Below, piece after piece: positions 25,401 through 30,791 of a stretch of 64,000 nt of DNA. Location of the stretch: positions 27,902,816 through 27,966,815 of the forward strand of contig OX422183.1 of NCBI GenBank assembly GCA_949130485.1, given 5' to 3'. A program made the translations under genes and the position numbers. This stretch comes from Agelas oroides (Eukaryota > Porifera > Demospongiae > Agelasida > Agelasidae). How positions within the stretch are numbered: the stretch's first letter is position 1; each line of letters begins with the position of its first letter. The notes below the pieces were generated by a model. That model was not told the origin of the DNA, searched no databases, and saw nothing but the letters and a program-made list of their open reading frames with translations.

Positions 25401-27911
25401 TGTTTTTTAACTGTGTAAAAAACATTGCAGTAATATGACTTTTGCTTTGCATGGTGACTCTTTACAACAAGTTAATGTAGAATGGGGATTTTGGCAATGG
25501 GGAAAATACTCTGACCTAATGTCTGGAGAGTGATGTTTCCAATCAAGCTCTCGATACTTTTGTCAAGTCCTGGTCCAAAGCACTCGACCAGTGTGCCATC
25601 CAGTGTAGAGTTTGCAGTGCCACTCAGCGTTGATGAGAAGGAAGAACCATTTGTTCCAAACCCAGTTGCAGCTGTAGCCGTGAATGCATTGTGTGGTCCA
25701 CAATGAGCAGTAGTACCTGCTGATGTATGTGCCAATGCACACTCACTGCTTCCACCAACCCTCCAGGTGGTTAAACCATTCATGTCCCCACCAACAATGC
25801 ATCTGAAGGTGAAGGTATCACCAAAACACGTGCGGGGAGCTGCAGTGAACTGTCCAGCGATGACACCTGCATGGAGAAAATGGGTATTTATAGGCTACTT
25901 CCTTTGGGTTTCCAAAGCGATCAGTAAATGGTTACATGTGTGTGTTATGTAGTTGGGTACGTGGTTTACAATTGTTTGAGAAAGCATCACTGCCTACAGA
26001 CATCAATCTTGGGCCATACTATTAGCTTGTATCTGTATGAATGAATACTATGCTGAATTTGACCATTGTAGCCCAATTCCATTTTGGATTTTTCCTCGCA
26101 GCTTTGGAGAATAAAATTTGGAACGGAAAGTCTGGGTTCAAGGCTAGCCCAATCAAATGCCAATATGCTTCCAAATGGTGGTTGCTTTCATATAGTCACA
26201 GTCAGCAAAATAATAGCTATTTCAAATTTCTATGGATTCACACAAGGGTGTATACTTACAGTTTCACTCAGCCGATGGTATTTATTCATGCATGTTTAGG
26301 TGAAACTAAACATAGATGAAGCCATGTCTTGTTCCACACTTGAGCTAAGTTGATGCAGCCATGTTTTACTGCTTTGCAGCCTTGTGTGATGGAGTTTCAC
26401 TTAACAGGGCCGTAGCCACCGGTCCGGTTAGTCCGGTTTCAACCGGACCACTTTTTCCCTCACCCATGGTTTGCTTGGCGTTGCCAAATAGGGTCAATGC
26501 TCGGCAAACGCCCATGGCACGCACACAGCGTGGTGACATGTTGCAACATAATACGAGATGGCTGCGAACAGTGCAAATAACCGAGTCTTCCAACAATTTT
26601 CCGTTCTTCCAACCGAACGATCTGCGAAGGGTGTGGCTTGTGAGATTAGCGAACAATCGGAAAGCCGAAACCATGCAGTGCTATATGGCGCAACGGGCAG
26701 AAAGGGTAGATGATCATGCATGTAAAACTCTGTCGTCTGGCCTCCGAGAAGCATCGTTTTGGTCCAAAAATGGTCTCAGAAGCAACCTCATAGCCTCTAA
26801 ATTCCAAAACTTTTCTGGGGGGGGCATGCCCCCAGACCCCCCTAGCTGTTGCGCGCTTACGCACGCACCACTCACCTGACCACCCCAAATTTGATGGCTA
26901 CGGCCCTGCTTAATCTACATCTCACAAGTTTTTGTGACTATCGCTAATGAAGATGTAGCTGTATACAATTTAAACTGTCTTGTCCTGAAACATAACAATT
27001 ATGGTGTTATCTGCTGCAATATGATAGTTTCACAATAACATCAATTGAAAGGCAATGGTGGTGTTTAATAAACTGACCATGAATTGGCAAAACAAAGTGG
27101 CTACATATTAACACAAGAGAAAAGCCGGATGAGCGAATCAAACCCTGATTCTACATTGACTGAAGAGCTTGTTACAAAGTGGTACACAGGAATCCAATGA
27201 ATCGAGGACGACAAGGATGAGCTGGAGCTTTCTGTGTTGCAATTGTTGTTAATTAGTAAACTCTCTTTTTGATTGATTAATCTGTTGCATGTATGTATGC
27301 TACTAACCAATATACATATATGAGAAGCATCCGCCACAGGATAATGTGTCTGGCTAGCTAGATCACAAGGGTTAGAAAAAGCCAAAAATTTAAACCAGGA
27401 CCCCCAAGATTCTTTGACAGCAAAGAAGACAACACCTGGCAGAAGTGAAGAGTATACGATTGACCTTTTTTGTACCGGCAATTTTGCCAGTAAAAAATGT
27501 TAGCTTCTCAGCGCTCCTCTCGTGCCCAACTGCAGGTAACCAACCAACTCTAAAATCAGAATGGTATATATCCAGAAGTTGCCCAGGCACAGCACAGGTT
27601 GTGGTTTGTTGTTCACACAGGCGATCCAGGCTGTGAATGGTTTTGTTGGGAATCACAAATTAGCTACTTTAGATAGATTTTAGGTATGTTCAGTGCTGTC
27701 TAGTTGATCATAGCAAGCAGGATCTCACCTTCCTGTTGCAGAATGGAGAAGGAGAGAAAAGTAGCAAGTATCCAAATATAGTCCTGCGGATCTGTAGAAT
27801 GGCAGGTTAACAATAAATCGAAACAAGTTTTACAGAAACATTGGTTTAAATTATCATGTAGTTTTTGTGTTGTTGATTTTTTGCACTGCTCAAGATCAAT
27901 CTCTTACCCAT
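603..27911 (-). CDS. Gene A: Ig / FN3 / CCP transmembrane receptor with proline-rich signalling tail (15 coding exons)
   Basis: Predicted type I cell-surface receptor. Coding exons: 27908-27911, 27729-27791, 25516-25866, 24130-24432, 22489-22583, 22047-22284, 19069-19377, 18548-18841, 17959-18069, 15512-15625, 6510-6650, 4595-4635 (tentative), 4424-4525, 3449-3593 and 603-1441. All have GT/AG boundaries and together give 3150 bases with no internal stop. Domain order is signal peptide, Ig-like, three FN3-like, CCP-like, three membrane-segment exons and a cytoplasmic tail. Most ectodomain junctions are phase 1, the usual pattern of shuffled domain exons. The tail has two (I/V/L)xYxx(L) sites and several PPLPPKT motifs, which suggests phosphotyrosine and SH3 signalling. 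I do not recognise a named orthologue; a role in recognition or adhesion is inference. The reading frame is strong evidence for the model, but which membrane exons occur in one transcript is unknown. Confidence 0.82.
941..1193 (-). repeat. 126-base tandem duplication inside the proline-rich exon
   Basis: The stretch from about 941 recurs at an offset of 126 bases (from about 1067) with very few differences. It encodes two copies of a 42-residue block (starts VPPLPPKT, then NQDEALLSPPPPKV). The length is a multiple of three, so the frame is kept and SH3-ligand motifs are doubled. The near-identity suggests a recent expansion or gene conversion. Confidence 0.85.
1442..2032. other. Gene A last intron, unique part
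   Basis: Non-coding between exon 15 and the repeat at 2033. Only spurious short frames and a poly-A/T-leaning sequence are seen. Confidence 0.6.
2033..2776. repeat. Inverted-repeat element with 28-base termini and a G21 tract
   Basis: The ends are inverted copies of each other (GTACCGTATAATTTCTAATA at the left, its complement at the right, with a few mismatches). An internal part (about 2330-2475) recurs inverted at about 17590-17745. A run of 21 G lies at 2123-2143. Looks like a non-autonomous TIR element. Confidence 0.65.
3049..3117. repeat. Short hairpin element, TAGCCTC...GAGGTTA type
   Basis: TAGCCTCATTCCCAGGCC at the left pairs with a degenerate complement ending in GAGGTTA. One of a swarm of about 55-base palindromic units in this window. 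Confidence 0.55.
3449..3593 (-). CDS. Gene A exon 14: cytoplasmic segment with two ITIM-consensus tyrosines
   Basis: 48 codons plus one base; acceptor CTCAG before 3593, donor GTAATG below 3449, phase 0 to 1. It contains ALMYADLGP and NVWYTSLL. Both fit (I/V/L/S)xYxx(I/V/L), the ITIM consensus, and their YxxL cores are 19 residues apart, which is too far for a canonical ITAM. The segment is otherwise hydrophilic and fits an intracellular location after the membrane exons. Confidence 0.75.
3594..4423. other. Gene A intron 13, no recognised content
   Basis: AT-rich intron between exons 13 and 14. I see no coding, RNA or repeat signature beyond short spurious frames. Confidence 0.55.
4424..4525 (-). 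CDS. Gene A exon 13: cytoplasmic segment, 34 codons
   Basis: Acceptor GTTGCCCAG before 4525, donor GTTTGT below 4424, phase 0 at both ends. Encodes DVIEEPWYNCIQHGPPSP and then a serine/proline/tyrosine stretch ending YSYLAE. It joins in frame to the exon at 3449-3593. Tyrosines in short acidic/proline context suggest a signalling tail. Supported by frame and splice sites, not by a recognised domain. Confidence 0.65.
4595..4635 (-). CDS. Gene A exon 12 (tentative 41-base exon)
   Basis: The membrane exon at 6510-6650 leaves one base (phase 1), while the exon at 4424-4525 begins in phase 0, so a linking exon of length 3n+2 is needed. The piece with acceptor ATAAAG and donor GTACTG fits exactly and adds the residues ERLITTLSPQSFV after a shared glycine. 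The acceptor tract is weak, so another small exon is possible. Confidence 0.35.
4636..6509. other. Gene A intron, mostly unrecognised
   Basis: Intron following the third membrane exon. Apart from the palindrome at 5056-5164 I see no supported feature. The open frames are short and lack family signatures. Confidence 0.55.
5056..5164. repeat. Palindromic MITE-like unit
   Basis: Left arm ATAGCATAGGTGCCAGGGAT, with its complement at the right end (CCCTGGCCACCTGTGCTAT). Arms are about 35 bases around a GC-rich spacer. A related, more degenerate unit sits at about 41943-42040. Confidence 0.65.
6510..6650 (-). CDS. Gene A exon 11: third membrane-segment exon
   Basis: 47 codons, phase 1 to 1; acceptor CTCATAG, donor GTGAGG. 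Encodes a short polar lead (ICDQGWRQSYDG), a hydrophobic run of about 23 residues starting LIILGFVSSILP, and a basic end (GRVCRTERH) typical of a stop-transfer boundary. Of the three membrane exons it has the most conventional cytosolic flank. Confidence 0.75.
6743..7690. repeat. Composite repeat copy X1 with hairpin MITE at its left end
   Basis: 6743-7300 is a MITE with terminal inverted repeats of over 100 bases (core GATGTAGGGATGGCATGCC). 7301-7690 continues into sequence that matches 14270-14720 in inverted order. A short TAGCCTC hairpin (6944-7000) sits in the MITE loop. X1 and X2 (14159-15308) face each other within one intron of gene A. Confidence 0.75.
6944..7000. repeat. 57-base hairpin element
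   Basis: TAGCCTCGTTCTCAGGCC at the left and GGCCTGGGAACGAGGCTA at the right form a near-perfect 18-base stem around a 21-base loop. Confidence 0.75.
7708..8380. repeat. Nested foldback element
   Basis: The outer arms (about 7723-7777 and 8320-8376) are near-perfect complements. Inside are two further inverted pairs: about 7808-7834 with 8038-8068 (GGTGAACGAAGTCGAATT type), and about 8082-8130 with 8266-8303 (GACGTCAGGTAGACGTGAGG type). No protein is encoded. It is GC-richer than the surrounding intron. Confidence 0.7.
8381..8505. repeat. Dispersed repeat Y, fragment
   Basis: Inverted match to the end of the Y repeat at about 13920-14060 (AAAAATGGCACTTTTGCTA, CGTTTTCGAGTTATC). Related copies are at 43757-43975 and 52595-52735. 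Confidence 0.55.
8506..9433. other. Gene A intron, no recognised gene
   Basis: Contains only a short (TAATA)n microsatellite at about 9228-9252 and non-coding sequence up to the LINE tail. Confidence 0.55.
9809..12619 (-). pseudogene. LINE ORF2: APE endonuclease plus reverse transcriptase, one in-frame stop
   Basis: 937 codons including the final stop, in one frame. Residues 1-240 are an APE-type endonuclease with SYNCRGWKS, IQEHWL, VAGDFNVDF and a later SDHVPVFFEL. The reverse transcriptase carries LDASKAFDRVSH, NGVRQGGVLSPVLF and the catalytic YADDI. The only lesion is a TGA at 11297-11299 between the two domains, so activity is lost or depends on readthrough. The start is the ATG at 12619, which overlaps the ORF1 stop as ATGA. 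The pattern fits CR1/Jockey-group LINEs. Confidence 0.88.
12616..12927 (-). pseudogene. LINE ORF1, C-terminal remnant
   Basis: The open frame ends in TGA at 12616-12618. Contains WDKRLILAAKRNLKDFSIKR followed by LFIREDLSPETRKLRAQRR. The RED-LSP-x-x-R motif is the hallmark of the ORF1p C-terminal domain in L1/CR1-like elements. The serine/arginine-rich end overlaps ORF2 by ATGA, which suggests termination-reinitiation. The N terminus is missing. Confidence 0.7.
12928..13734. other. Gene A intron, no recognised gene
   Basis: No family signature on either strand; open frames are short. Confidence 0.5.
13735..14158. repeat. Dispersed repeat Y
   Basis: Shares AGACTCTCTATGTAGGG, CGCAATATATG, TTTAAGCA and AAAGTGCCATTTTT blocks with 43757-43975 and, in part, 52595-52735 and 8381-8505 (inverted). 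Non-coding. Confidence 0.6.
14159..15308. repeat. Composite repeat copy X2 (inverted relative to X1)
   Basis: 14270-14720 matches 7690-7301 reversed. 14726-15308 is the same long-TIR MITE as 6743-7300. Short TAGCCTC-type hairpins lie at about 14196-14249, 14883-14940 and 15054-15106. A more divergent third copy is at 54959-55780. Confidence 0.75.
15512..15625 (-). CDS. Gene A exon 10: second membrane-segment exon
   Basis: 38 codons, phase 1 to 1; acceptor CTTATAG, donor GTAAGT. Encodes DKVKWWHILLTVIAAI followed by a hydrophobic stretch ending RVVVSELPDG. It resembles exon 9 (WHI-LTVI at the same place), so the two are probably an exon duplication. It is symmetric, so it can be included or skipped without a frame change. 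Confidence 0.75.
16013..17775. repeat. Second copy of the 2033-2776 element, interrupted by a TTAA element
   Basis: The left end (about 16013-16050) matches the right end of 2033-2776 reversed. The right part (about 17590-17760) matches its interior reversed (CGCGAGACTGACGTTCAGCG). The middle is occupied by the TTAA-flanked insertion at 16215-17199. Confidence 0.6.
16215..17199. mobile_element. TTAA-flanked non-autonomous transposon, copy 1
   Basis: Begins GGTGGCAG and ends CTGCCACC, flanked on both sides by TTAA (16211-16214 and 17200-17203). TTAA duplication is typical of piggyBac-type transposition, but no transposase is encoded. A full inverted copy lies at 58242-59116 and a truncated one at about 51990-52585. 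Confidence 0.75.
17816..17905. repeat. Short segment shared with gene B intron 2
   Basis: GGCCAATACCAGGCCTCATC and its flanks recur at about 61037-61125. Read on the other strand it resembles the tail region of Penelope-like elements, so it is probably a small repeat fragment. Confidence 0.5.
17959..18069 (-). CDS. Gene A exon 9: first membrane-segment exon
   Basis: 37 codons, phase 1 to 1; acceptor CCAACAG, donor GTGAGT. Encodes VCMLPDWHITLTVIGI, then an isoleucine-rich hydrophobic run and MMVSCHKI. It directly follows the CCP exon and is the most upstream membrane segment. Its similarity to exon 10 supports descent from one ancestral exon. Confidence 0.78.
18548..18841 (-). CDS. Gene A exon 8: CCP/sushi-like domain
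   Basis: 98 codons, phase 1 to 1. Cysteines occur in DCSPM, TCDAES, CFVC, VCQSDATWSG and IICG. The C-x-W-x-G-x-x-x-x-C ending is the usual CCP terminal signature. Several N-x-S/T sequons indicate an extracellular location. The spacing is longer than a textbook CCP and there are extra cysteines, so it is called CCP-like. Confidence 0.7.
19069..19377 (-). CDS. Gene A exon 7: third fibronectin-III-like domain
   Basis: 103 codons, phase 1 to 1; the first codon is completed by the last base of exon 6. Contains AHCTVQYGTDPTYMNL, then LDSSTVYFYAVSAVSGDVTV, matching the C-strand and the F-strand tyrosine region (L-x-x-S-T-x-Y-x-Y) of FN3 folds. N-glycosylation sequons are present. Assignment rests on pattern and neighbours. 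Confidence 0.68.
19378..20008. other. Gene A intron, no recognised gene
   Basis: No coding or RNA signature is visible before the minisatellite. Confidence 0.5.
20009..20229. repeat. Degenerate tandem repeat, about four units of about 55 bases
   Basis: Units start ATGGTATCAACTGCTTAGAC, ATGGTGTCACCTGC, ATGGTGTCAACGGC and ATGGTGCCAGCTG. Each is followed by an AGAAGTGAG-like and a CTAGACAACAAC-like block. Intronic minisatellite. Confidence 0.65.
20222..20590 (-). pseudogene. Penelope-like element, C-terminal and 3' end fragment
   Basis: Minus-strand frame at about 20390-20585 reads RWDPIDWEETTVLYHGRGQE and then a stretch containing EALDIQMTPSEERFNRDGG and VPGCW, characteristic of the C terminus of Penelope-like polyproteins. 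A typical PLE tail region follows to 20222. The GIY-YIG endonuclease expected just upstream is replaced by repeat sequence. Confidence 0.72.
20588..20950. repeat. Fragment related to the MITE at 26405-26908
   Basis: TGCGTGCGTAAGC, CAGCTAGGGGGGTC and CATGCCCCC blocks match 26760-26870 reversed. Termini are not preserved. It interrupts the Penelope-like fragment. Confidence 0.6.
21249..21540 (-). pseudogene. Penelope-like reverse transcriptase, C-terminal fragment
   Basis: The frame reads MTGVSVYRKPTHTDRYLHFE, then SHHPTHMKRGVVRCL. This S-V-Y-R-K-P-T-H-T-D-x-Y-L-x-F motif lies downstream of the catalytic region in Penelope-like reverse transcriptases. It abuts an N-terminal fragment in the opposite orientation at about 21541. 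The catalytic aspartates are absent. Confidence 0.75.
21541..21975 (+). pseudogene. Penelope-like reverse transcriptase, N-terminal fragment
   Basis: Two overlapping frames carry ELRGLEDEVILPADKGNATV and RIYALPKIHKPDVPFRPIVS. I-L-P-A-D-K-G and A-L-P-K-I-H-K-P are diagnostic of the fingers region of Penelope-like reverse transcriptases. A frameshift lies near 21660. The sequence stops at about 21975, before the catalytic core. Confidence 0.78.
22047..22284 (-). CDS. Gene A exon 6: second half of FN3 domain 2
   Basis: 238 bases, phase 0 to 1; acceptor TCTCTAG, donor GTGAGT. Encodes ITQYKINFCPRSYVN and then ITSRYDVSVAAENLVGVG, the classic FN3 F-G region (Y-x-V-x-V-x-A-x-N-x-x-G-x-G). It joins exon 5 in phase 0 to make one complete FN3 domain split by an internal intron. 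Confidence 0.8.
22489..22583 (-). CDS. Gene A exon 5: first half of FN3 domain 2
   Basis: 95 bases, phase 1 to 0; acceptor CCCTACAG, donor GTAAGT. Encodes VPSSCTIILSYDQLSRKLLF and ISYTWDPVL, whose tryptophan is the conserved FN3 B-strand tryptophan. It is too short for the usual open-frame cutoffs and was found from the frame of its neighbours. Confidence 0.75.
22781..23477. repeat. TIR element (TACCRTATTC...), 697 bases
   Basis: Ends are inverted: TACCATATTCGCTCTAA at the left and the complement of TACCGTATTCACTCTAA at the right. Several AATTAGAGCG-like subterminal repeats occur. It carries an exon-like open segment on the minus strand (22998-23151). Confidence 0.68.
22998..23151 (-). other. 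Exon-like open segment inside the TIR element
   Basis: ATG at 23151 opens 51 codons starting MANNGIVVTNAAYNNGQGES and ends at a canonical-looking donor (AC-AGC|GTAAGC). No downstream acceptor or family is recognised. It could be a captured host first exon, a transposon exon or chance. Confidence 0.3.
23490..23829. mobile_element. hAT-type MITE with 8-base target duplication
   Basis: The right end is CGCCACTG and the left end CAAGGGCG, with related subterminal GGCGTAGGAA-like sequences. The flanks are perfect 8-base direct repeats ACTTTCAG (23482-23489 and 23830-23837). An 8-base duplication is the hAT superfamily signature. No transposase is encoded. Confidence 0.75.
24130..24432 (-). CDS. 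Gene A exon 4: FN3 domain 1
   Basis: 101 codons, phase 1 to 1; acceptor ATTTCAG, donor GTATGT. Starts PPSVPTLACVDLSGDV, with NVTVNWTLSGGDSAEFYLIN (B to C strands) and GFMAGYEYNITVHGVNCGS (F strand). A textbook FN3 fold by pattern, with several sequons. Confidence 0.85.
24433..25515. other. Gene A intron 3, no recognised gene
   Basis: A short (CT)n run at about 24682-24699 and a TAGCC-type hairpin remnant at about 24990-25016. Nothing else is supported. Confidence 0.55.
25516..25866 (-). CDS. Gene A exon 3: Ig-like domain
   Basis: 117 codons, phase 1 to 1; acceptor CCATGCAG, donor GTCAGA. Contains FTFRCIVGGDMNGLTTWRV (B-strand cysteine, C-strand tryptophan) and LDGTLVECFGPGL (F-strand cysteine), consistent with an Ig-like fold with extra cysteines. 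The exon has exactly the same length and donor context (GACATTAG|GTCAG) as 61338-61688 in gene B. Confidence 0.82.
26405..26908. mobile_element. MITE with CAGGGCCGTAGCCA termini
   Basis: Begins CAGGGCCGTAGCCA and ends TGGCTACGGCCCTG, a 14-base perfect TIR. Flanked by CTTAA on both sides (26400-26404 and 26909-26913), a 5-base target duplication. The 172-codon open frame inside has no recognisable domain and is taken as chance. Confidence 0.75.
26914..27728. other. Gene A intron 2, remainder
   Basis: No supported feature; the open frames here are short and unrelated to known families. Confidence 0.5.
27729..27911 (-). CDS. Gene A exons 1-2: start codon and signal peptide
   Basis: The coding part of exon 1 is 27908-27911 (ATGG, donor GTAAGA). 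Exon 2 is 27729-27791 (acceptor TCTACAG, donor GTGAGA). Spliced, they read MDPQDYIWILATFLSFSILQ followed by QEG, a short hydrophobic leader that joins the Ig-like exon in frame. The start is chosen because the split codon fits and the leader is hydrophobic. Exon 1 also carries 5' UTR above 27911; no clear TATA box is seen. Confidence 0.72.
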
Positions 27912-28008
27912 CTTAACTGTTCTTCGACTGCAGCTGTGCATCCACATTCAGTGTGTCGTTCCCAGCACTTGTGTGGATGAGGCTACTTATAGTCCGCAAA
28001 CTGCCAAA

Positions 28009-29240
28009 GAATCTCGTTATGTACAGACTGCTCATGAGAAAAAAATTACGGGTTTACCCCAAATTTAGATTTTAACCCTCTCCCTACGAGATTTAACTTC
28101 ACCGAATTTCTGCCTACAAGCATGCATTCAGAGAGTATGCAGCACATCAAGGGAGAAGAGAACAAGTAAGCACGGTATCAGTATAGTATTAAAACTAGTC
28201 AGTATTGAATATCAGAAAAGGGATGCATTTCTGGCAGCTGTGTAGCTAGGGGGAAACAGACTAACATCTCTGAGCAGTGCACCCCCGTGATCAGTATGGA
28301 GGCCTAACTTTTGTGTACTCATGGGCAGCAAAAAATCTTGAATTGTATTTTCTATTTCTATCCATGATCCTTAACTGATCAACACTCTTGTTTTTGGTGT
28401 GTAATTAGCAAACCTGCTGTGCAATGCTGTGGTGTGCATTTGTGCGCTACGTTGCTGTACACTGCAAATTATCTAACTATGCACCAAGGGTCAAACATGT
28501 TGAAATTGTTGACGCTGTGTGTTGAAATCTGGCTTAAAAATGAAGCTATTATATGTCTGTTCAATATGTTCATGTTCCTATGCTAGAGGCAAGAATTTAT
28601 TCTCTGACTGATGTATTTTTGGACCTCAGACTTCAAAGGTCTAAGCACGGTAGCAACTGTGCCAGATCATCAGAGCAGCAAGACATGCTGGGGCTGGGAT
28701 AGTTTTCGATAGCCGAAACTATTGTAGTACGCGGGATAGAAAATCACATCCGAAAATAACACTGTAAAACAACGCGTAACGTGTTTGCTGCCTCCTCTGA
28801 AAAGGAAAGACTAAAATACTTGCCCTTCCATTGGCCTTGCCTATGAGCCCATACCATGCTGTAGCAGTTGCCAAATTTGGCTAGTGATGTGATCTAATAC
28901 ATGATTATCCGCTAGTAGAATCCTTTTCCGAGGATAGGTGCTTGAACAGATGTAGTATTTCTTTTGCCAAATCCCAGGTAAAAGACTGTTTGGAGTTGAG
29001 TTTCAAGTATACATTAGCCCACCTACCCTACAGTTCTTATGTCTGCTGGACCTCTGTGTGCGCAACAAGAATGCAATGTTTCTTGTTTCTTAAGTGTCTG
29101 AGCATCAATTGGTTCCTCTATCTGTAAGTTTGACGAAGTCCTTTATATTTGTGTAATCCATGCATGTGACAAATTTCTAGTGGCAGAATTAGCAGAAATT
29201 ATGAAATTGTGCATGAGCAAGTCTGTACATAACGAGATTC
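28009..29240. mobile_element. Non-autonomous TIR element, copy 1 (1.2 kb)
   Basis: Starts GAATCTCGTTATGTACAGAC and ends with the exact complement (GTCTGTACATAACGAGATTC). A second copy in inverted orientation occupies about 30714-34779. Copy 1 contains the empty version of the Ginger insertion site (around 29128-29142). No transposase is recognised. No clear target duplication is seen. Confidence 0.75.
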
Positions 29241-30713
29241 GGCCCGAGTGTGTTTGTCCAAGTACCGTAGCGTCCCGCAAATACGCCCCCCCTCGCGCAT
29301 AAGCCCCCCCTGCATTTTTAGCACAAAGTCTTGCAGAGGTATTTTTATCCGGCGCATAAGCCCCCCAACCCTGTATGGCTGTTACCAAAATTTACTGACA
29401 GCTATGTGCGGCAGTCCTGCGTAGAAATCGAAGGTTATTCCGTCGCGTATTTCGGTCGCATCGCTGAGTTTTTAACGCCGTATCACTGAACTCCCGTTAA
29501 GGGCGGGGCTCATATTCGCTTCGCATCTACAATTGTGATGGAGTGGACAAAATAAAAGTTGACTCTACATTGCAGCATGTGCACATGCAGATGTTTTGCA
29601 TGTGTGCATGCTAGCTGCCATGTTCAATGATAGAACATACAAAAGAATCCAAAGGAGCAAGTTGAACACTACCTCATAAGTGCCAGGAAGATAGTTTGAG
29701 AGAGTACTATAATTAAAGAGGATAGTTCATCTGTCATTGAGTAGTGTAGCCATACACTATAAGCTCTGGGGATGTAAGGCAAAGTGGTTACTGAAAAATA
29801 CAAATCATGCTTTTTATTGAACATCATTGCTGAGCGTAATTGTATGCTAAACATACGTATGTTACTTCAAGTTGAATTTTTTGTCAAGTACATGTACCAA
29901 GTCTATGACATCAATTGAATAAGTGAATATCAGTCAAATGCAAGCGTTATCAAGCTTGGAGATGATAGTACAGGATTATGAATGGGATGCCTAACACTTG
30001 AAGTAAAGGTGTAAAATGTATACCCAGACTCTCTTTGATTACACTTTCTTTTCCAGTGCTCAAAGAAAGGAATGCTAGGGGAAGGTTCATCTGTGCGCAG
30101 TGTGTCCTGAGTCCTAAGCCATTGTCGCTAAGCACATGACGGGGTGTTCTATGTTTAGTACGATTCAATAATTTTGAATGGACTACAGCCTTCTATTGGA
30201 GTTACATGCTTTTACTCTAGCCACCCGTTCTTATGCGCTCTTGGGAGAACTTATATGTAGTTGCTGAGAAGTATGTCCGTACTCACTGCTGTTTGCATTG
30301 ACCTTGCAAAATACAAACCAAAAAGCTGTGACATGAATATGTTTATGTGGTTGTTTTCCCACTTAGCCTGTAAAAAAGTTTACCACATAATTATAGTCAT
30401 ATGCACCGCTTGTTTGTTTAAATTTTGCAAAGTCAAGGTAAATTTGTACATGTAGTCTTTACACTGGAAATAAATTGGGGAAGTGTATCATAGTCTCCTA
30501 CCCAGGTTCTCCTCACACTCTGTGCTTGCAGTATGAGAATGGTTTTGTATGCAAGTGTGACAGTATAGAAATGAGAAGTTTGCTTGAAATGTAAAATAAG
30601 AACATAGCATTAATGGTGCAATCGAACTAGGTAAGGATTTTAAGACATTGCAGAAAGTATGCATAATTTGAATATGTGCATGCATAGTGAGGGTTCAATT
30701 TGAAGCTCTAAAG
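29241..30713. other. Spacer between the inverted copies
   Basis: Contains CGCATAAGCCCCCC direct repeats (about 29280-29365) and otherwise unrecognised sequence. No supported gene. Confidence 0.5.
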
Positions 30714-30791
30714 CATGCACAATTTCATAATTTCTGCTAATTCTGCCGCTAGAAATTTGTCACATGCATGGATTACACAAATATAAAGGAC

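Noticed and set aside
26361..26879. 172-codon plus-strand frame
   Set aside because: Lies almost wholly inside a MITE with TIRs and a target duplication; no family signature.
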